This document shows, piece after piece, positions 46,798 to 60,407 of a DNA stretch of 64,000 bases. Location of the stretch: assembly GCA_032719365.1 (NCBI GenBank), contig CM064870.1, forward strand, positions 46,966,194 to 47,030,193, given 5' to 3'. Source of the stretch: Prinsepia uniflora (Eukaryota > Streptophyta > Magnoliopsida > Rosales > Rosaceae). The notes under the pieces were generated by a model. It saw only the letters and a list, made by a program, of their open reading frames with translations. It did not search any database and was not told where the DNA came from. The position numbers and the translations under genes are program-made. How positions within the stretch are numbered: the first letter of the stretch is position 1; every line of letters begins with the position of its first letter.

Positions 46798-49700
46798 TGA
46801 CAGGACCCGTTCCAACTGGACGTCAAAAACCGTACCCGGTCCTGCTCCCGTCTGACAAGTCAACAGAAAGTCCGAAACTACCCTTCAATACCTGCCAGAC
46901 AAGGGAATTTTTGCGCCTGTGCCCGCACATACCTCCACCTATAGAATAGCCTCGATCAACGCGCCACGACCTGAAGGGTTAACAAAACAGAAAAGGTGTG
47001 AGTGGACAAAAATGACTTCTTATAAAAACATTTACCAAAATACATTCTTACCCTCCAGTTTTCACAAACTTGCATGCATATCGTAAAACATGAGTAATAG
47101 TATGAAATCATTCAAGTATGAACAGTGGACCGATAAAATCAAAACATATTTTCCCATGGTCCACAAAAACTCATGTTCACCAAATCAGTTTAACATCTCA
47201 AAAGTTCACAATTTCTTTAAATCATTTTAACCGCTAAACCACGGTTTCCTCAAAATCATTTTCCATAAACCACGGGACTTATTTCCATATCCTGTTGCTT
47301 AGAGTCACGTTTATCCCTGCAACGCGTGCATATCAATAGGCTCAAGGACCGCTCAAAATCCGAGCATCCGCCGCTGTGAACACATCACAAGCCGGCAATC
47401 CAGATCTAGTGAACACATCACTTATCGATCCATATAATCCAGCACATCTGATCTGAGTCAAGCCTCCCCTGGGCTGCAAGACAAAGATCGTGCTACGTGA
47501 CCTCTTCGGGGTAAACACTTCCATCCCGAAGGCGAGCGTTATCTCCAGGGTGCACTCCGGGGAAAAACATATTTTCTCCCGAAAGCCCTAAATATCCGCA
47601 ACATATCACCATCACTAAAACCAGTGAAAAACAGTTGCATTGAAAACCAAATCAAATATCAATACAGGGTCTCGGCCCTAAGTTAACCAAAGTCCCGATT
47701 TACTTTATAAATCCGAAATCATCATTATCATCATATAATCACATGGAAAATGCAAATCCAATCAGAAACACAATTCCATTGGGTCCCACCCCAAAATACC
47801 AATTTCACGTAAATCCGTGCAACCGTAAACCCGAGTTGCCACGATCACGTAAATCCATAAAATCAATCATTGACTCATAATCCGAGTCCAAATATCATTT
47901 TCAACTTCCTGACTCATAACCCGAGTCAAAACATCATTTTCAATCCGGGCTTAGCCCAAAACATCATTTGCACGTTCCTCGTAAAACGTGCCCGAAAGAC
48001 TGATTAAAATAATCACAAAATCACGAGGATACCAAAAATCATCAAATTCACATGTAACTCCAAATCCGAGTCAAAATCATTATTTACTTGGGTTCTCACG
48101 CCCACAATATCATTTTTAACCAATTTCATGATTTCTCGAAAAACGTGCCAGAATATAATAATATAATAATCACAAAACCGAGAAATCACCGAATTGAAAT
48201 ACCAATCATGCCAAAGCATATCAAATCATATAATAAAGCATTTTAAATCATATATGCATGCATCACAGTTAGAAAACCAAAAGTCCACTCACACACACCG
48301 TTCAAAACGGTTCGTTTCCGAGCTGCACGTTTTTCCGTAAAATCTGGAAATCACAACTCCTGCCCAAAATCATTATAGAGGGTTACTAACATCTCAAAAT
48401 ACATCATATAATTTTCCCCAATTTTTCCGGAATTTAAATACGTATTTAACTCGTAAAACAAAACTTCGGATACGCGGAACATCATCGAAACAATATCCGA
48501 TTTCACCGAAATCAACGTCAAAATGTTCGTTACACTGAGAGGATCAAAAGTCATGTTGACCTCACCTTGAGACTAGGCCGGACGCGCCCTCACGCGCCGC
48601 CGTGAGTGGCTGCGCGTGAAACCCACGCGCCAGCTACAGTGTCGTCGTTCAAGCCCGTTTGTCTGGTAAACGGGTCGTTCAACCCGCGATCAGACCCGGC
48701 TGGTTTTCAGTCAATTCCACACTGTTTTCATCAATTGAGCATCCAGTTAGTTTCGTTATAAGTTCAATTAGGGTTCTGTAACCTTAATTACTTGAAACAT
48801 TACCTCAATCCTCACGATCAAGGATGAACAATCGAAGAACCTCCGGTCACTGTTCATCAGTCGAATTACCTCAATTCCACAAGATTTCCCCAAATTGATT
48901 CATCAGGAAGCTTCATTGATCACAGGTAAACCTTTCCCCCAACTCAATTGGATCAAATCATTGCTCAATCATCACGACTCAAACTCGAACATCCGAACAG
49001 TGTGCAACCATGGAGTTTCCACCTTGGCCACTGATTCCTCCCAATTGACGAACCCAGAAGCATCAATGGACCATGAGGAATTGTTTCCCCACCTCAATTT
49101 CGTCGTTTGATCACGCATTGATCACGACTCAAGCTCGATATCTCCCACTGTTACCAAACCCGTTCAGAGCCAATTGGGCATGAATTCCTCTCGTTTTTGA
49201 TTTGAAACAACTCGTCTCAACCTCAGGAAGCTATTTCCAATGTCCAAATCGATCATCACAGCTCAATTCGACCAATTCGATTTTTCCTCCAAATTTTCTA
49301 AAACCCGAAATCCCAGTCCTCAGCTCTCAATTAATCCCTCGTTTTTCCCAGTTCAATTCACTCTCAAATGCTCACACTTTGGTTCAGAAATGGAAGAGAA
49401 TTGGAGGTTGGGAGAAAACTGATTTGTGGGTTGTACACGGTTGAAGAAAATATGGGAGATTAATGGAAATTAGAATTAATTAATTAATTTAATATAATAA
49501 AACATAATAATTAGGTCTCCCCCAAAATCATGGATCCATGTTTTGTGCCTGATTTTAAGGGATGAGTGACACTTGTCACTCATCCAAGTGTGCTCAGTCA
49601 CCGGGTACTGTTCATTATTAAAATATTATTTTATTCCCGGTTCGTTCGGTTAATCGAGCCCGATTCCGTGACCATAACTTCGTCGTCGAATCTCCGATTT

Positions 49701-50096
49701 CGGCATGCCGCCTGTCGTTGGATTCGCATCGACGAGACCTACGTAACGGTCCTTGGCCCTCGTCCGTTGGACTTCCCGGCCAAAAAGTCAACATTTGGCC
49801 CCTACTATGTCAAATTACCAATATACCCCTCAACTTCCGAACATCATAACTTTCTCTACGAATGTCGGAATTGAACGTGCCACCTGTCTATGAACTCGTG
49901 ACGTCCCGAACTACGTCACAGTCATCGGCCAAAGTCCATTTGACCGCCCGAACTAAAAGTCAACATTTTGCCCACGCTAGGGGCAAAACGGTCATTTTGC
50001 ACGTTTCGTCCGATTTCACTCAACGAATCCCCGATTAGTCATTCTAATTCGTAATTAATTAATATTCAATCCCGATATTCGGGACGGGTCATTACA
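46798..50096 (-). mobile_element. 3' LTR of complete element J (left on the map), 3299 bp
   Basis: Plus-strand ends TGACAGGACCCGTTCC and GGGTCATTACA. It matches 53427-56725 over its full length with four substitutions that I could find by eye (near 46811, 46944, 48058 and 48838) and no length difference. All family landmarks are present, including paired GTCAAC at 49787 and 49959. Confidence 0.95.
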
Positions 50097-50110
50097 ACCT
50101 TCCCTCCTTA
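50097..50110 (-). other. Polypurine tract of element J
   Basis: Reverse complement reads TAAGGAGGGAAGGT directly before TGTAATGACCC, the start of the 3' LTR. This is where plus-strand synthesis would begin. Confidence 0.8.
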
Positions 50111-53100
50111 AAGAATTTCGTCCCCGAAATTCCAACTACTCGTATTCCACAACTACCTCGTGGAGAACAAATGGCCACACAACACGTGTACACCTGTACA
50201 CCCACTAGCCAACACAGAACTCGTCTGCACTCAGACGTCACATCACAGATGCACGTCGTACTGACTACACTCGACTACCTCGAATGAAATTGATTACCAG
50301 AAATTGGCAATGTCACCGTTAAGCTGACTCCTTCAGCTTGACAGCCCCACATACTCACTAATGTGCCCTGATCTTCGCTCTCATAGAGAGTCACCAAAAT
50401 TCACTAGTCAGTCCAAGCCGACACCACAAGCCATACTGTCACCACCAAGCTTTACCACCCTAGTAAAGCGCCAATCCACAACAAATCAGTGATAACACAC
50501 CATACTACAACGTCCGTCAATGTAGCATATGATCATCAACATGATCTCCCCTCGCAGGGCAAACTCAATCCTGCGACAAATACCTACAGTAGTTACCACA
50601 ATTGTCACCCCCTCAGCGATCCCAGATGCTGGTAAGGTCACGACAAGGTAACATCTCGCCGCAAAGCAACTTGCGGTCACACCAACCACCAACTCACTCA
50701 TCCTGAGTATACGCATACCGTCATCACACTCAATCAGACGGTGTATCTGGAACAAGTTGAACACAAGCCTAGCAGTAATCACACAACTCAACACTAGAGT
50801 TATAAGTAATCACTGTAATCGTCAGAATCACTCTGCCCAGTGCATCGTGTTCAATGTCCAGTTCACGTTCACATCCACAACCAATGGTATTGGAACTAAG
50901 CCAAAACACCAACACGTTTATCGACACAACACTGGTACATCCCACGTACCGTCACTAGGTATCAAGTACCCTCGTCCATACGATACCGTACATCGTACAC
51001 CAAGCAAGATCCTACAGCTGGACCCTGGTACTCGACCCATAGACCAATATGGTCGATCCCAAACCAGGTAAGGCAAAAGTAAAAAGCCTGAGGGTTTTGC
51101 TAACATCGACAATCCTTGTCCTATGCTACCCAACACACCTCGCCAAATGACAACACTCAAAATGACACATCAACGTGTCCACAGGGAAAAACACCGAGTT
51201 CTCCCGGGATTCACATCAACCCCGGCCACCACAAGTTTGCAAAATATCGTACCCCAAACCACGTATAAGGTACGTACATCTATCCCTTGACCAGACTACA
51301 ACCACCTAGGTCATAGCCAAACACGTTCCAATAATGGAGTCCATTTGCCTAAACCAGCAAGAAAAATCGAAACTCCACCAATCAGCTAGTTTCAATACCA
51401 AATCCGAATCCACAATTTCGTAAGAAATCCCGAATCCAAATCCATACATCACAGTTTTTAATTCATGTCCAAATCCGAATCCGAAATCATTATTCCGTAA
51501 GCTAGCATTTGGAATAATCATTCCGCACCCAAATCCGGTATTCCACTTTCAAGTTCCTGAATCGAATCCTGAATCGTCACCCAGAAATTCGATTCCAAAA
51601 CCCGAAATCTGGTTCACGTCCACTCGGACACACCAAAACCGAACCTATCGGTTACCAGTTCAAGCGAGTAACACATTACATCCGATGGACTTCATAAGGA
51701 AGCCAATCCCATCCGTCACAACTCTAAGGCTGACCAATTTCGACCCCGTCGAAAACCTACTCGCTCGAGTAACATACCATAAGGGGCTCCACTTCGAAAA
51801 GAAGTTCAGTCCCGTCATTTATGACTCACATACCGACGTAAGAGTGATAAACTCTCACCCAATCTGGACCATCGAAATCACGACCCAGATCCATTACGAC
51901 GTCAGCCGACCATGAACATCACGATCCTAGATCGTCACAATGCCCAACGTCCACGACATCACAAACCCGATCCACCTAGGATCCACACAGTCAACAACTA
52001 GGAACCACAGGGTCTTACACCCTTACTGATTACCTCGTATCTATCCTTGCCATCCCACCTAGGGAAAACCAAGGATGATCCAAAACAATGACACCAATAT
52101 TCATCCTACGTGGATGCAAACAAAACTCACTGCACTCCCCACGCCAGGTAACCCAACATTGTCTGCCACCCAACAGAAAATAAGAAATCACCCCTGATGA
52201 CTTCAGAATACCTAATCCCCATGCGGAAAACCCGCAATCCTCTTCAAACACAACTTCTCATGATTCCGTAGGTCCAACCACGTTGGAACCATCGGACTCG
52301 GACACCAACCACGTGTCCCCTTTGGACTGGTTACTGACACATACCCAACTCGACGAAGTCACAACCCGACTCGTGACCCATCGTCAGCACCACACCGGCA
52401 CCCACACCAGTACACAGACAACAGTATCAGTATGAGCACACCGTGTGCAAAACTGACAACCCTGGATCTCCGCTCATAACAAGCGACGACCCCGTACCTC
52501 TGCTCGAATAGGAGAAACTCTGCCTCCTTCGCACCTAACAACTCTGGGTACAGTCACCCTGACAACTCATGTGAGAAAAAGAAACGTCCCCTGACGTCCC
52601 CCCCGATTCTCAACAACCACTCTCGGTATGAGTGCCTGCCACAGACTTGTGCAGACCCAACCATCAGACATCACTATCGAGACTCCACATCCAATGGAAT
52701 CAAGTACTCGTACGACTACCCTGTATCCCCACTCTGGGATTCCTTCGACAAGTGCCAACCCCGACTGTGGATTGCAGTTCCACCACTAAAGCTGACATGA
52801 CTGGACCTGACACAATCGTCACTCGGTCCCGACTTCGAAAAGTCATTAAGAGTCAAACCACCCGCCAGCACACATTTCCGAACCAAACATCCCACCTTAG
52901 GTTCCGCGATTACTACCTAGGGTCCCTCAAAACCCGACAGCTCCTGAGACTTAAGATATTACCATGACTCATCTCGAGTCCTAACCGAATTCTTGACTCA
53001 TTCAACCACGCCATCCCTGGCATACCCGGTCACCCAGCAAATTACCGCTGGTGAACCACATCAATACCACATTCCAAACCTAGGAATACCCCTAACACAC

Positions 53101-53411
53101 TCTAGACGTTGGGAACTCACATTTCGCACAAGGAATTACTGGGAATAATCTCATCCTGGGTCCAACCTACCCAATTGTGCTACCTTCCAAGCCTCTGGAT
53201 CCAGCAAATCCTAGGACCCACAAGAATACCGATTCGACAATTAGTAAGCCGTAGCTACACAAATTAATATCTGACCCACAAACCAAGGTCAATTACATTC
53301 CGCGATTCATCACAAGGTCTCAAATACCCTAATATACCCATCTCACTACCAGGTCGCGCACGAGGCTCACATTCCGGAGGTATGGCATGGCAACAGCATC
53401 AGCAACCTAGT
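50111..53411 (-). mobile_element. Non-coding internal region of element J (LARD-like)
   Basis: About 3.3 kb between the polypurine tract and the primer-binding site. On either strand I find only short ORFs (at most about 110 codons) and no gag zinc knuckle, protease DTG, reverse-transcriptase YxDD or integrase motifs. With LTRs of 3.3 kb and an interior of 3.3 kb, this fits a large retrotransposon derivative moved by another element's proteins. Superfamily cannot be assigned without coding sequence. Confidence 0.8.
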
Positions 53412-53424
53412 GCTCTGATACCAA
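53412..53424 (-). other. Primer-binding site of element J (initiator Met tRNA type)
   Basis: Reverse complement reads TTGGTATCAGAGC, a perfect match to the initiator Met tRNA primer site, two bases from the end of the 5' LTR. It sets the element's direction as minus. Confidence 0.92.
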
Positions 53425-53426
53425 TT

Positions 53427-56400
53427 TGACAGGACCCGTCCCAACTGGACGTCAAAAACCGTACCCGGTCCTGCTCCCGTCTGACAAGTCAACAGAAAGT
53501 CCGAAACTACCCTTCAATACCTGCCAGACAAGGGAATTTTTGCGCCTGTGCCCGCACATACCTCCACCTCTAGAATAGCCTCGATCAACGCGCCACGACC
53601 TGAAGGGTTAACAAAACAGAAAAGGTGTGAGTGGACAAAAATGACTTCTTATAAAAACATTTACCAAAATACATTCTTACCCTCCAGTTTTCACAAACTT
53701 GCATGCATATCGTAAAACATGAGTAATAGTATGAAATCATTCAAGTATGAACAGTGGACCGATAAAATCAAAACATATTTTCCCATGGTCCACAAAAACT
53801 CATGTTCACCAAATCAGTTTAACATCTCAAAAGTTCACAATTTCTTTAAATCATTTTAACCGCTAAACCACGGTTTCCTCAAAATCATTTTCCATAAACC
53901 ACGGGACTTATTTCCATATCCTGTTGCTTAGAGTCACGTTTATCCCTGCAACGCGTGCATATCAATAGGCTCAAGGACCGCTCAAAATCCGAGCATCCGC
54001 CGCTGTGAACACATCACAAGCCGGCAATCCAGATCTAGTGAACACATCACTTATCGATCCATATAATCCAGCACATCTGATCTGAGTCAAGCCTCCCCTG
54101 GGCTGCAAGACAAAGATCGTGCTACGTGACCTCTTCGGGGTAAACACTTCCATCCCGAAGGCGAGCGTTATCTCCAGGGTGCACTCCGGGGAAAAACATA
54201 TTTTCTCCCGAAAGCCCTAAATATCCGCAACATATCACCATCACTAAAACCAGTGAAAAACAGTTGCATTGAAAACCAAATCAAATATCAATACAGGGTC
54301 TCGGCCCTAAGTTAACCAAAGTCCCGATTTACTTTATAAATCCGAAATCATCATTATCATCATATAATCACATGGAAAATGCAAATCCAATCAGAAACAC
54401 AATTCCATTGGGTCCCACCCCAAAATACCAATTTCACGTAAATCCGTGCAACCGTAAACCCGAGTTGCCACGATCACGTAAATCCATAAAATCAATCATT
54501 GACTCATAATCCGAGTCCAAATATCATTTTCAACTTCCTGACTCATAACCCGAGTCAAAACATCATTTTCAATCCGGGCTTAGCCCAAAACATCATTTGC
54601 ACGTTCCTCGTAAAACGTGCCCGAAAGACTGATTAAAATAATCACAAAATCACGAGGATACCAAAAATCATCAAATTCACATGTAACTCTAAATCCGAGT
54701 CAAAATCATTATTTACTTGGGTTCTCACGCCCACAATATCATTTTTAACCAATTTCATGATTTCTCGAAAAACGTGCCAGAATATAATAATATAATAATC
54801 ACAAAACCGAGAAATCACCGAATTGAAATACCAATCATGCCAAAGCATATCAAATCATATAATAAAGCATTTTAAATCATATATGCATGCATCACAGTTA
54901 GAAAACCAAAAGTCCACTCACACACACCGTTCAAAACGGTTCGTTTCCGAGCTGCACGTTTTTCCGTAAAATCTGGAAATCACAACTCCTGCCCAAAATC
55001 ATTATAGAGGGTTACTAACATCTCAAAATACATCATATAATTTTCCCCAATTTTTCCGGAATTTAAATACGTATTTAACTCGTAAAACAAAACTTCGGAT
55101 ACGCGGAACATCATCGAAACAATATCCGATTTCACCGAAATCAACGTCAAAATGTTCGTTACACTGAGAGGATCAAAAGTCATGTTGACCTCACCTTGAG
55201 ACTAGGCCGGACGCGCCCTCACGCGCCGCCGTGAGTGGCTGCGCGTGAAACCCACGCGCCAGCTACAGTGTCGTCGTTCAAGCCCGTTTGTCTGGTAAAC
55301 GGGTCGTTCAACCCGCGATCAGACCCGGCTGGTTTTCAGTCAATTCCACACTGTTTTCATCAATTGAGCATCCAGTTAGTTTCGTTATAAGTTCAATTAG
55401 GGTTCTGTAACCTTAATTACTTGAAACATTACCTCAATCCTCACGATCAAGGATGAACAATCGAAGAACCTCCGGCCACTGTTCATCAGTCGAATTACCT
55501 CAATTCCACAAGATTTCCCCAAATTGATTCATCAGGAAGCTTCATTGATCACAGGTAAACCTTTCCCCCAACTCAATTGGATCAAATCATTGCTCAATCA
55601 TCACGACTCAAACTCGAACATCCGAACAGTGTGCAACCATGGAGTTTCCACCTTGGCCACTGATTCCTCCCAATTGACGAACCCAGAAGCATCAATGGAC
55701 CATGAGGAATTGTTTCCCCACCTCAATTTCGTCGTTTGATCACGCATTGATCACGACTCAAGCTCGATATCTCCCACTGTTACCAAACCCGTTCAGAGCC
55801 AATTGGGCATGAATTCCTCTCGTTTTTGATTTGAAACAACTCGTCTCAACCTCAGGAAGCTATTTCCAATGTCCAAATCGATCATCACAGCTCAATTCGA
55901 CCAATTCGATTTTTCCTCCAAATTTTCTAAAACCCGAAATCCCAGTCCTCAGCTCTCAATTAATCCCTCGTTTTTCCCAGTTCAATTCACTCTCAAATGC
56001 TCACACTTTGGTTCAGAAATGGAAGAGAATTGGAGGTTGGGAGAAAACTGATTTGTGGGTTGTACACGGTTGAAGAAAATATGGGAGATTAATGGAAATT
56101 AGAATTAATTAATTAATTTAATATAATAAAACATAATAATTAGGTCTCCCCCAAAATCATGGATCCATGTTTTGTGCCTGATTTTAAGGGATGAGTGACA
56201 CTTGTCACTCATCCAAGTGTGCTCAGTCACCGGGTACTGTTCATTATTAAAATATTATTTTATTCCCGGTTCGTTCGGTTAATCGAGCCCGATTCCGTGA
56301 CCATAACTTCGTCGTCGAATCTCCGATTTCGGCATGCCGCCTGTCGTTGGATTCGCATCGACGAGACCTACGTAACGGTCCTTGGCCCTCGTCCGTTGGA

Positions 56401-56725
56401 CTTCCCGGCCAAAAAGTCAACATTTGGCCCCTACTATGTCAAATTACCAATATACCCCTCAACTTCCGAACATCATAACTTTCTCTACGAATGTCGGAAT
56501 TGAACGTGCCACCTGTCTATGAACTCGTGACGTCCCGAACTACGTCACAGTCATCGGCCAAAGTCCATTTGACCGCCCGAACTAAAAGTCAACATTTTGC
56601 CCACGCTAGGGGCAAAACGGTCATTTTGCACGTTTCGTCCGATTTCACTCAACGAATCCCCGATTAGTCATTCTAATTCGTAATTAATTAATATTCAATC
56701 CCGATATTCGGGACGGGTCATTACA
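53427..56725 (-). mobile_element. 5' LTR of complete element J (right on the map), 3299 bp
   Basis: Almost identical twin of 46798-50096. Flanks of the whole element share ACGG (46794-46797 and 56726-56729), a 4-bp or slightly decayed 5-bp target duplication in LTR I. Confidence 0.95.
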
Positions 56726-58914
56726 ACGGGCTGGGTTTAAAAATTGGCTATGGTTTCTATGTTGCGGGAAACAATTTCCAGAGAGGAATCAGACGGTTTC
56801 CCATGGGTGTTGGCCATTCTGATCGATTAACCGAGTATGGGAGTTGAGAGAGGATTCATTTTGCATCAGTTGAGAGAGCTGAGAGTGAGAGGAACTGACG
56901 GGGAAGAAAAACTAGAAAATGGAGGGAAACTCGAAGGTTGAATTGTGAGGATAGTTGGGCCAAACTGAGAGTGAGATTAGACTTCGGGGTTCACTACGAA
57001 CTCAACCACGAAAGAATTGAAGGGGATTGAGCACTGGTTGGTCGGGAACCTGAGTTCCAGTTTCTGGAAAATCGCAGTGTTGAGGACGACGACTTCCAGG
57101 TGAGTTATGGTCTAATTGGTTGTGCATTTGGGTTCGTCCAAGTCCTTTCATACTCCCTCTGAAGTTAATTTGGAATTGGGGCTAAGTGGGGTGAGTTCCA
57201 GACGTCGACCCGTTCGACTGTTCGAGTCTGGGTTGATTGATTTAGTGCTTGTCGAGGGAAATCATTGATACATAACTAAAATTAAATGTTTATAGAAGAT
57301 GTTAGGATCAAATCGAAGAGGAATTGGTTGAGTATTTAAGGGTAATTGGCCGGGTCGAGTTGCGGGTAATAGACCCGTTTAGCAGGCCAGTCGGGTGAGG
57401 GAGATGACACTGTTGCTACAGTGCTAGGCGCGTGGCCTTCATGCGCAGCCACTTTGGGCGGTGCGTGACGGCGCGTGTGACGTCATTCCCAATCACGGTC
57501 AACATGAGATTTAATCCTTTCGGTCTAATTAACATTTTATCTTTAGAGTTCGAGTTGATCGGTTGTCGTTCGAGATAGTTTCGAGGGTTCGGAAGATTAG
57601 GTTCTTAAGTTTATTTACGTCGAAAAATCCGGAAAAATTAAGAAAAATCATACGAGTTATTTGGGGATGTTTGTAACCCTCATTGTACGTTTTTACAGGC
57701 CCGGACATTTCCGAAGCTACCGAGGAGCGCACTGGGCGCGATTGACGCGTCCGAAAACCGTGAGTGGACTTTTGATTTCTAAACCGAGCATGCATGACTA
57801 TTTTTACTCATATATCTTATGTTTTCATATATGATTTTATGATGATGCTATGATATTTCGGTTTTACGTAATTTCACATTTTTCGAGGTGATTATCGTAC
57901 TTTACGTATTTCGAGGTTACGGTTTTCTCCTATGCATGAATGATGTTTTGATAAAGTATTTGGATATGATTCTGCATGTTACGTTTTAATGATGATTTGA
58001 TTATATTTGTGAAGTAATTTCGGAAATTGCATGTGAAATCCGGACGTAAGTCCTATTATGACGATTTGTGATTATGGAATGATTTCTGGTAAACGGACCA
58101 CGATGGATCTTGGTTTATTGTGCTTTATAAAATGGTTTTGGGGTTAAAGACCCGGTATGATTGTTGGATCTAGTTTTGGGTTTAAAGACCCGGTTAATTG
58201 ATGACGAGGGCGGGCCCGAAACTTGGGTTTAAAGACCCGGATTGAGTTTAAAGACTCATGAGTTTAAAGACTAGTTGATATCCCGGGAAGGCCTGATATT
58301 GAGTTTAAAGACTCGGATGGATCCAACGGCTTGATTGTGATTACTTAATCAGTTTTACTTGGTTTGGTTGATTGGAAATTCAAAAATGACGATTTCTGAA
58401 TTTTGTTAATATTATATTATTTTACATGAGTTATGACGGTTTTCTGTAACGTTTTCCATGTGTTTCGGAAAAAGGGATTTCAAATGTTTAGTATGCGGTT
58501 TTCGAATATCTGGTTATGCATGCGTGTTATAAAACTGGAGGGCGAACCCCGATTTCGTTAAACTGTTTTTCTGTAAACTTTTGTTTCGGTCTACTCACAC
58601 TTTGTTGTTTTAATTACCCTCCAGGTCGTGGTACAAGTTTTGGGGCTAGCGTCGAGGCAAAGGCAGAGACATAAAGTTTTCCGTTGCGGAGTAGTTAGTT
58701 CACAGAGTAGGATTTGTTCTTATCTTGTTTTGTAATATTATGCTCTGTGAAACTATGGACTTGATGTCCAGTCGGTTGTATTTGTTTAATCTCCCTGGTC
58801 TGACAATGGGTGTGATGTAATTTTATTTGGTTTTCTGGTCTTTTGTGTTCGATTGTCAGACGGGAGCAGGATGCTTCCCGATTATCGAGGCGATAATCGG
58901 GGTGGGTCCTGTCA
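56726..58914 (+). mobile_element. Solo LTR I, right part
   Basis: Continues LTR I after element J. Landmarks: CGCGTG block 57426-57480, GTGAGTGGAC near 57760, GCATGCATG near 57789, hairpins GGGTTTAAAGACCC and GAGTTTAAAGACTC at 58139-58315, ATGCATGCGTG near 58516, ACTCACACTTTG near 58593. Ends GGGTCCTGTCA at 58914, followed by CTTAA (58915-58919). Confidence 0.92.
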
Positions 58915-58919
58915 CTTAA

Positions 58920-59149
58920 CATATTTCTATTTTCCTGTAATGCACCAACAACAATTTTTTTTTCCTATGATGAAGCATATATATTGACAATTGGACATGC
59001 ACATATGCATTTGGTCACACAACTTCTATTCTACATTTCTATCCATTAATTATATATCCTAGTTAAGTACGACTTAATTAAGCTACTTCATCATATATAT
59101 CAGCTTATTAATTGAGGTCGGTCATGGATTCATGATTCATTATTGATGT
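58920..59149. other. AT-rich spacer
   Basis: No gene or element recognised. Confidence 0.4.
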
Positions 59150-59521
59150 TGTTGATGCAAAAATTGTTCCAACAAGACTGTAAAGACACGCAACACCAAG
59201 AGACAAGAAGTACATGGTTCACCCAAATCAGGCTACGTCCACGGTGTTGCCTCACTCCCATTAATATAACCATGATGTGTTTGATATAATACAAGTGGCT
59301 TAGCCTTTTAGAGGGAGAAAGTAGACGTAGAGAGAAGGGAGAGATAGTCCCCTTAATGAGGGAGGGGACTCCCTATTTATAGGAAAATATCTAGGTTAGG
59401 TCATAGTAGTGATGGGCTTCTATGGGCCTTGTGTGATCTTTGAGGCCTTCAGGTGGGCTTATTCCGTGGTCCAGTGTAGTGTTTTGATAGGCCCGTTGCT
59501 TGGTCAGATGTTACGTCAACA
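59150..59521 (+). mobile_element. Small solo LTR, 372 bp
   Basis: Starts TGTTGATGCAAAAATTG and ends GTTACGTCAACA, with TGTTGA/TCAACA inverted ends. A TATTTATAGG promoter-like box is near 59373. Flanks GATGT and AGTCT do not match, perhaps because later insertions altered the right side. It is unrelated to the long-LTR family. Confidence 0.65.
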
Positions 59522-59525
59522 AGTC

Positions 59526-59811
59526 TGACACGACCTACCCCTAATCCCCCAGGATTAAGGGATAAGCCATGCTCCTGTCTAACTTACATGCGACATGAAG
59601 GCTAAACTGACGTCCAACCTCCATGTAACACGTAATCTCGTAAAACACACAATTACGTTAGGAAGTTTTTGGATGGTTCGCTTGGGAATCCCTTGTCTGG
59701 CTTACGTGTTACATGGAGGTTGGATGTCAGTTTAGCCTTCATGTCACATGTAAGTTAGACAGGAGCATGACTTATCCCTTAATCACAGGGGATTGGGGGT
59801 AGGTCGTGTCA
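59526..59811 (+). mobile_element. Foldback LTR end (copy K): 110-bp inverted repeats around a 66-bp spacer
   Basis: Left arm 59526-59635 starts TGACACGACCTACCCC; right arm 59702-59811 ends GGGGTAGGTCGTGTCA. The arms match at about 94% (roughly seven differences). The right arm is the normal 3' end of a long LTR, similar to the end of copy E. The left arm is the same end inverted, so the U3 region is missing. Confidence 0.85.
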
Positions 59812-59813
59812 AA

Positions 59814-59826
59814 TTGGTATCAGAGC
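59814..59826 (+). other. Primer-binding site following foldback K
   Basis: TTGGTATCAGAGC two bases after the right arm, the same placement as in elements J and L. It shows that the right arm was a 5' LTR end. Confidence 0.9.
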
Positions 59827-60407
59827 TGGATTTGTGCACTTTGCACGAGGTTTTAGCTCCCAGAGTAGTTGGTTCGTCGACTTGGGTGTTGTGATACTAC
59901 TGTGGATGTGATGTCTCAATGCGGAACAGCCTGTCATCAACCTGGACACGCTAGAGATAGTACGTTAGTTAGTGTCTTAGTTAGTAGTGAGGTTACTAGC
60001 GACTGGGTGCTGGTCGCATGATACACGATGGGGTGTGATGCTTGCTGGCTTTGGGCCGGAAGGGATAACGTACTTGACACTGGATTTTCTTGAGAGTTGG
60101 ACTTGAGGGTCAGATGTATGCTAGAGAGTGTAACCTGAATAGTGACCAGTGAGATACGATTGTTGGTCGACTGGTCGACATGTGGAACCCGAGAACAGCC
60201 TGTTGAGTTGGGTTGTACACGTGGGCCGAGGAGGCTGCTTGACGGTGGCATGTTGGGCTAGAGTGGTTGGCATGTTTGGCGTTTGGATGACGCTAGTCTA
60301 GATTGGTGACCCTTTGGTCTTTTTGGCTGAGATTGGACTTGTGCGGCTACGAGCAGCCGGATGCCTTGAGTTGCGGGGATAAAGGAACCTGCTTTTAGGA
60401 TTTGATG
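59827..60407 (+). mobile_element. Internal remnant of element K
   Basis: Non-coding sequence after the primer-binding site. The phrase GTGATGTCTCAATGCGG followed by CATCAACCTGGA (59910-59945) resembles GTGATGTCTCATTGGG and TATCAACCTGATA after the primer site of element L (63730-63765), so K and L have related interiors. Interrupted by element L at 60408. Confidence 0.65.

Noticed and set aside
50486..53000. Several 60-110 codon ORFs inside element J
   Set aside because: No gag or pol motif in any of them; overlapping on both strands as expected from GC-richer non-coding DNA.
46798..56725. Assembly error or segmental duplication of a 3.3-kb block
   Set aside because: Primer-binding site, polypurine tract and TG/CA ends sit exactly where a retrotransposon needs them, and there are a few real differences between the copies. 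Long reads would settle it.
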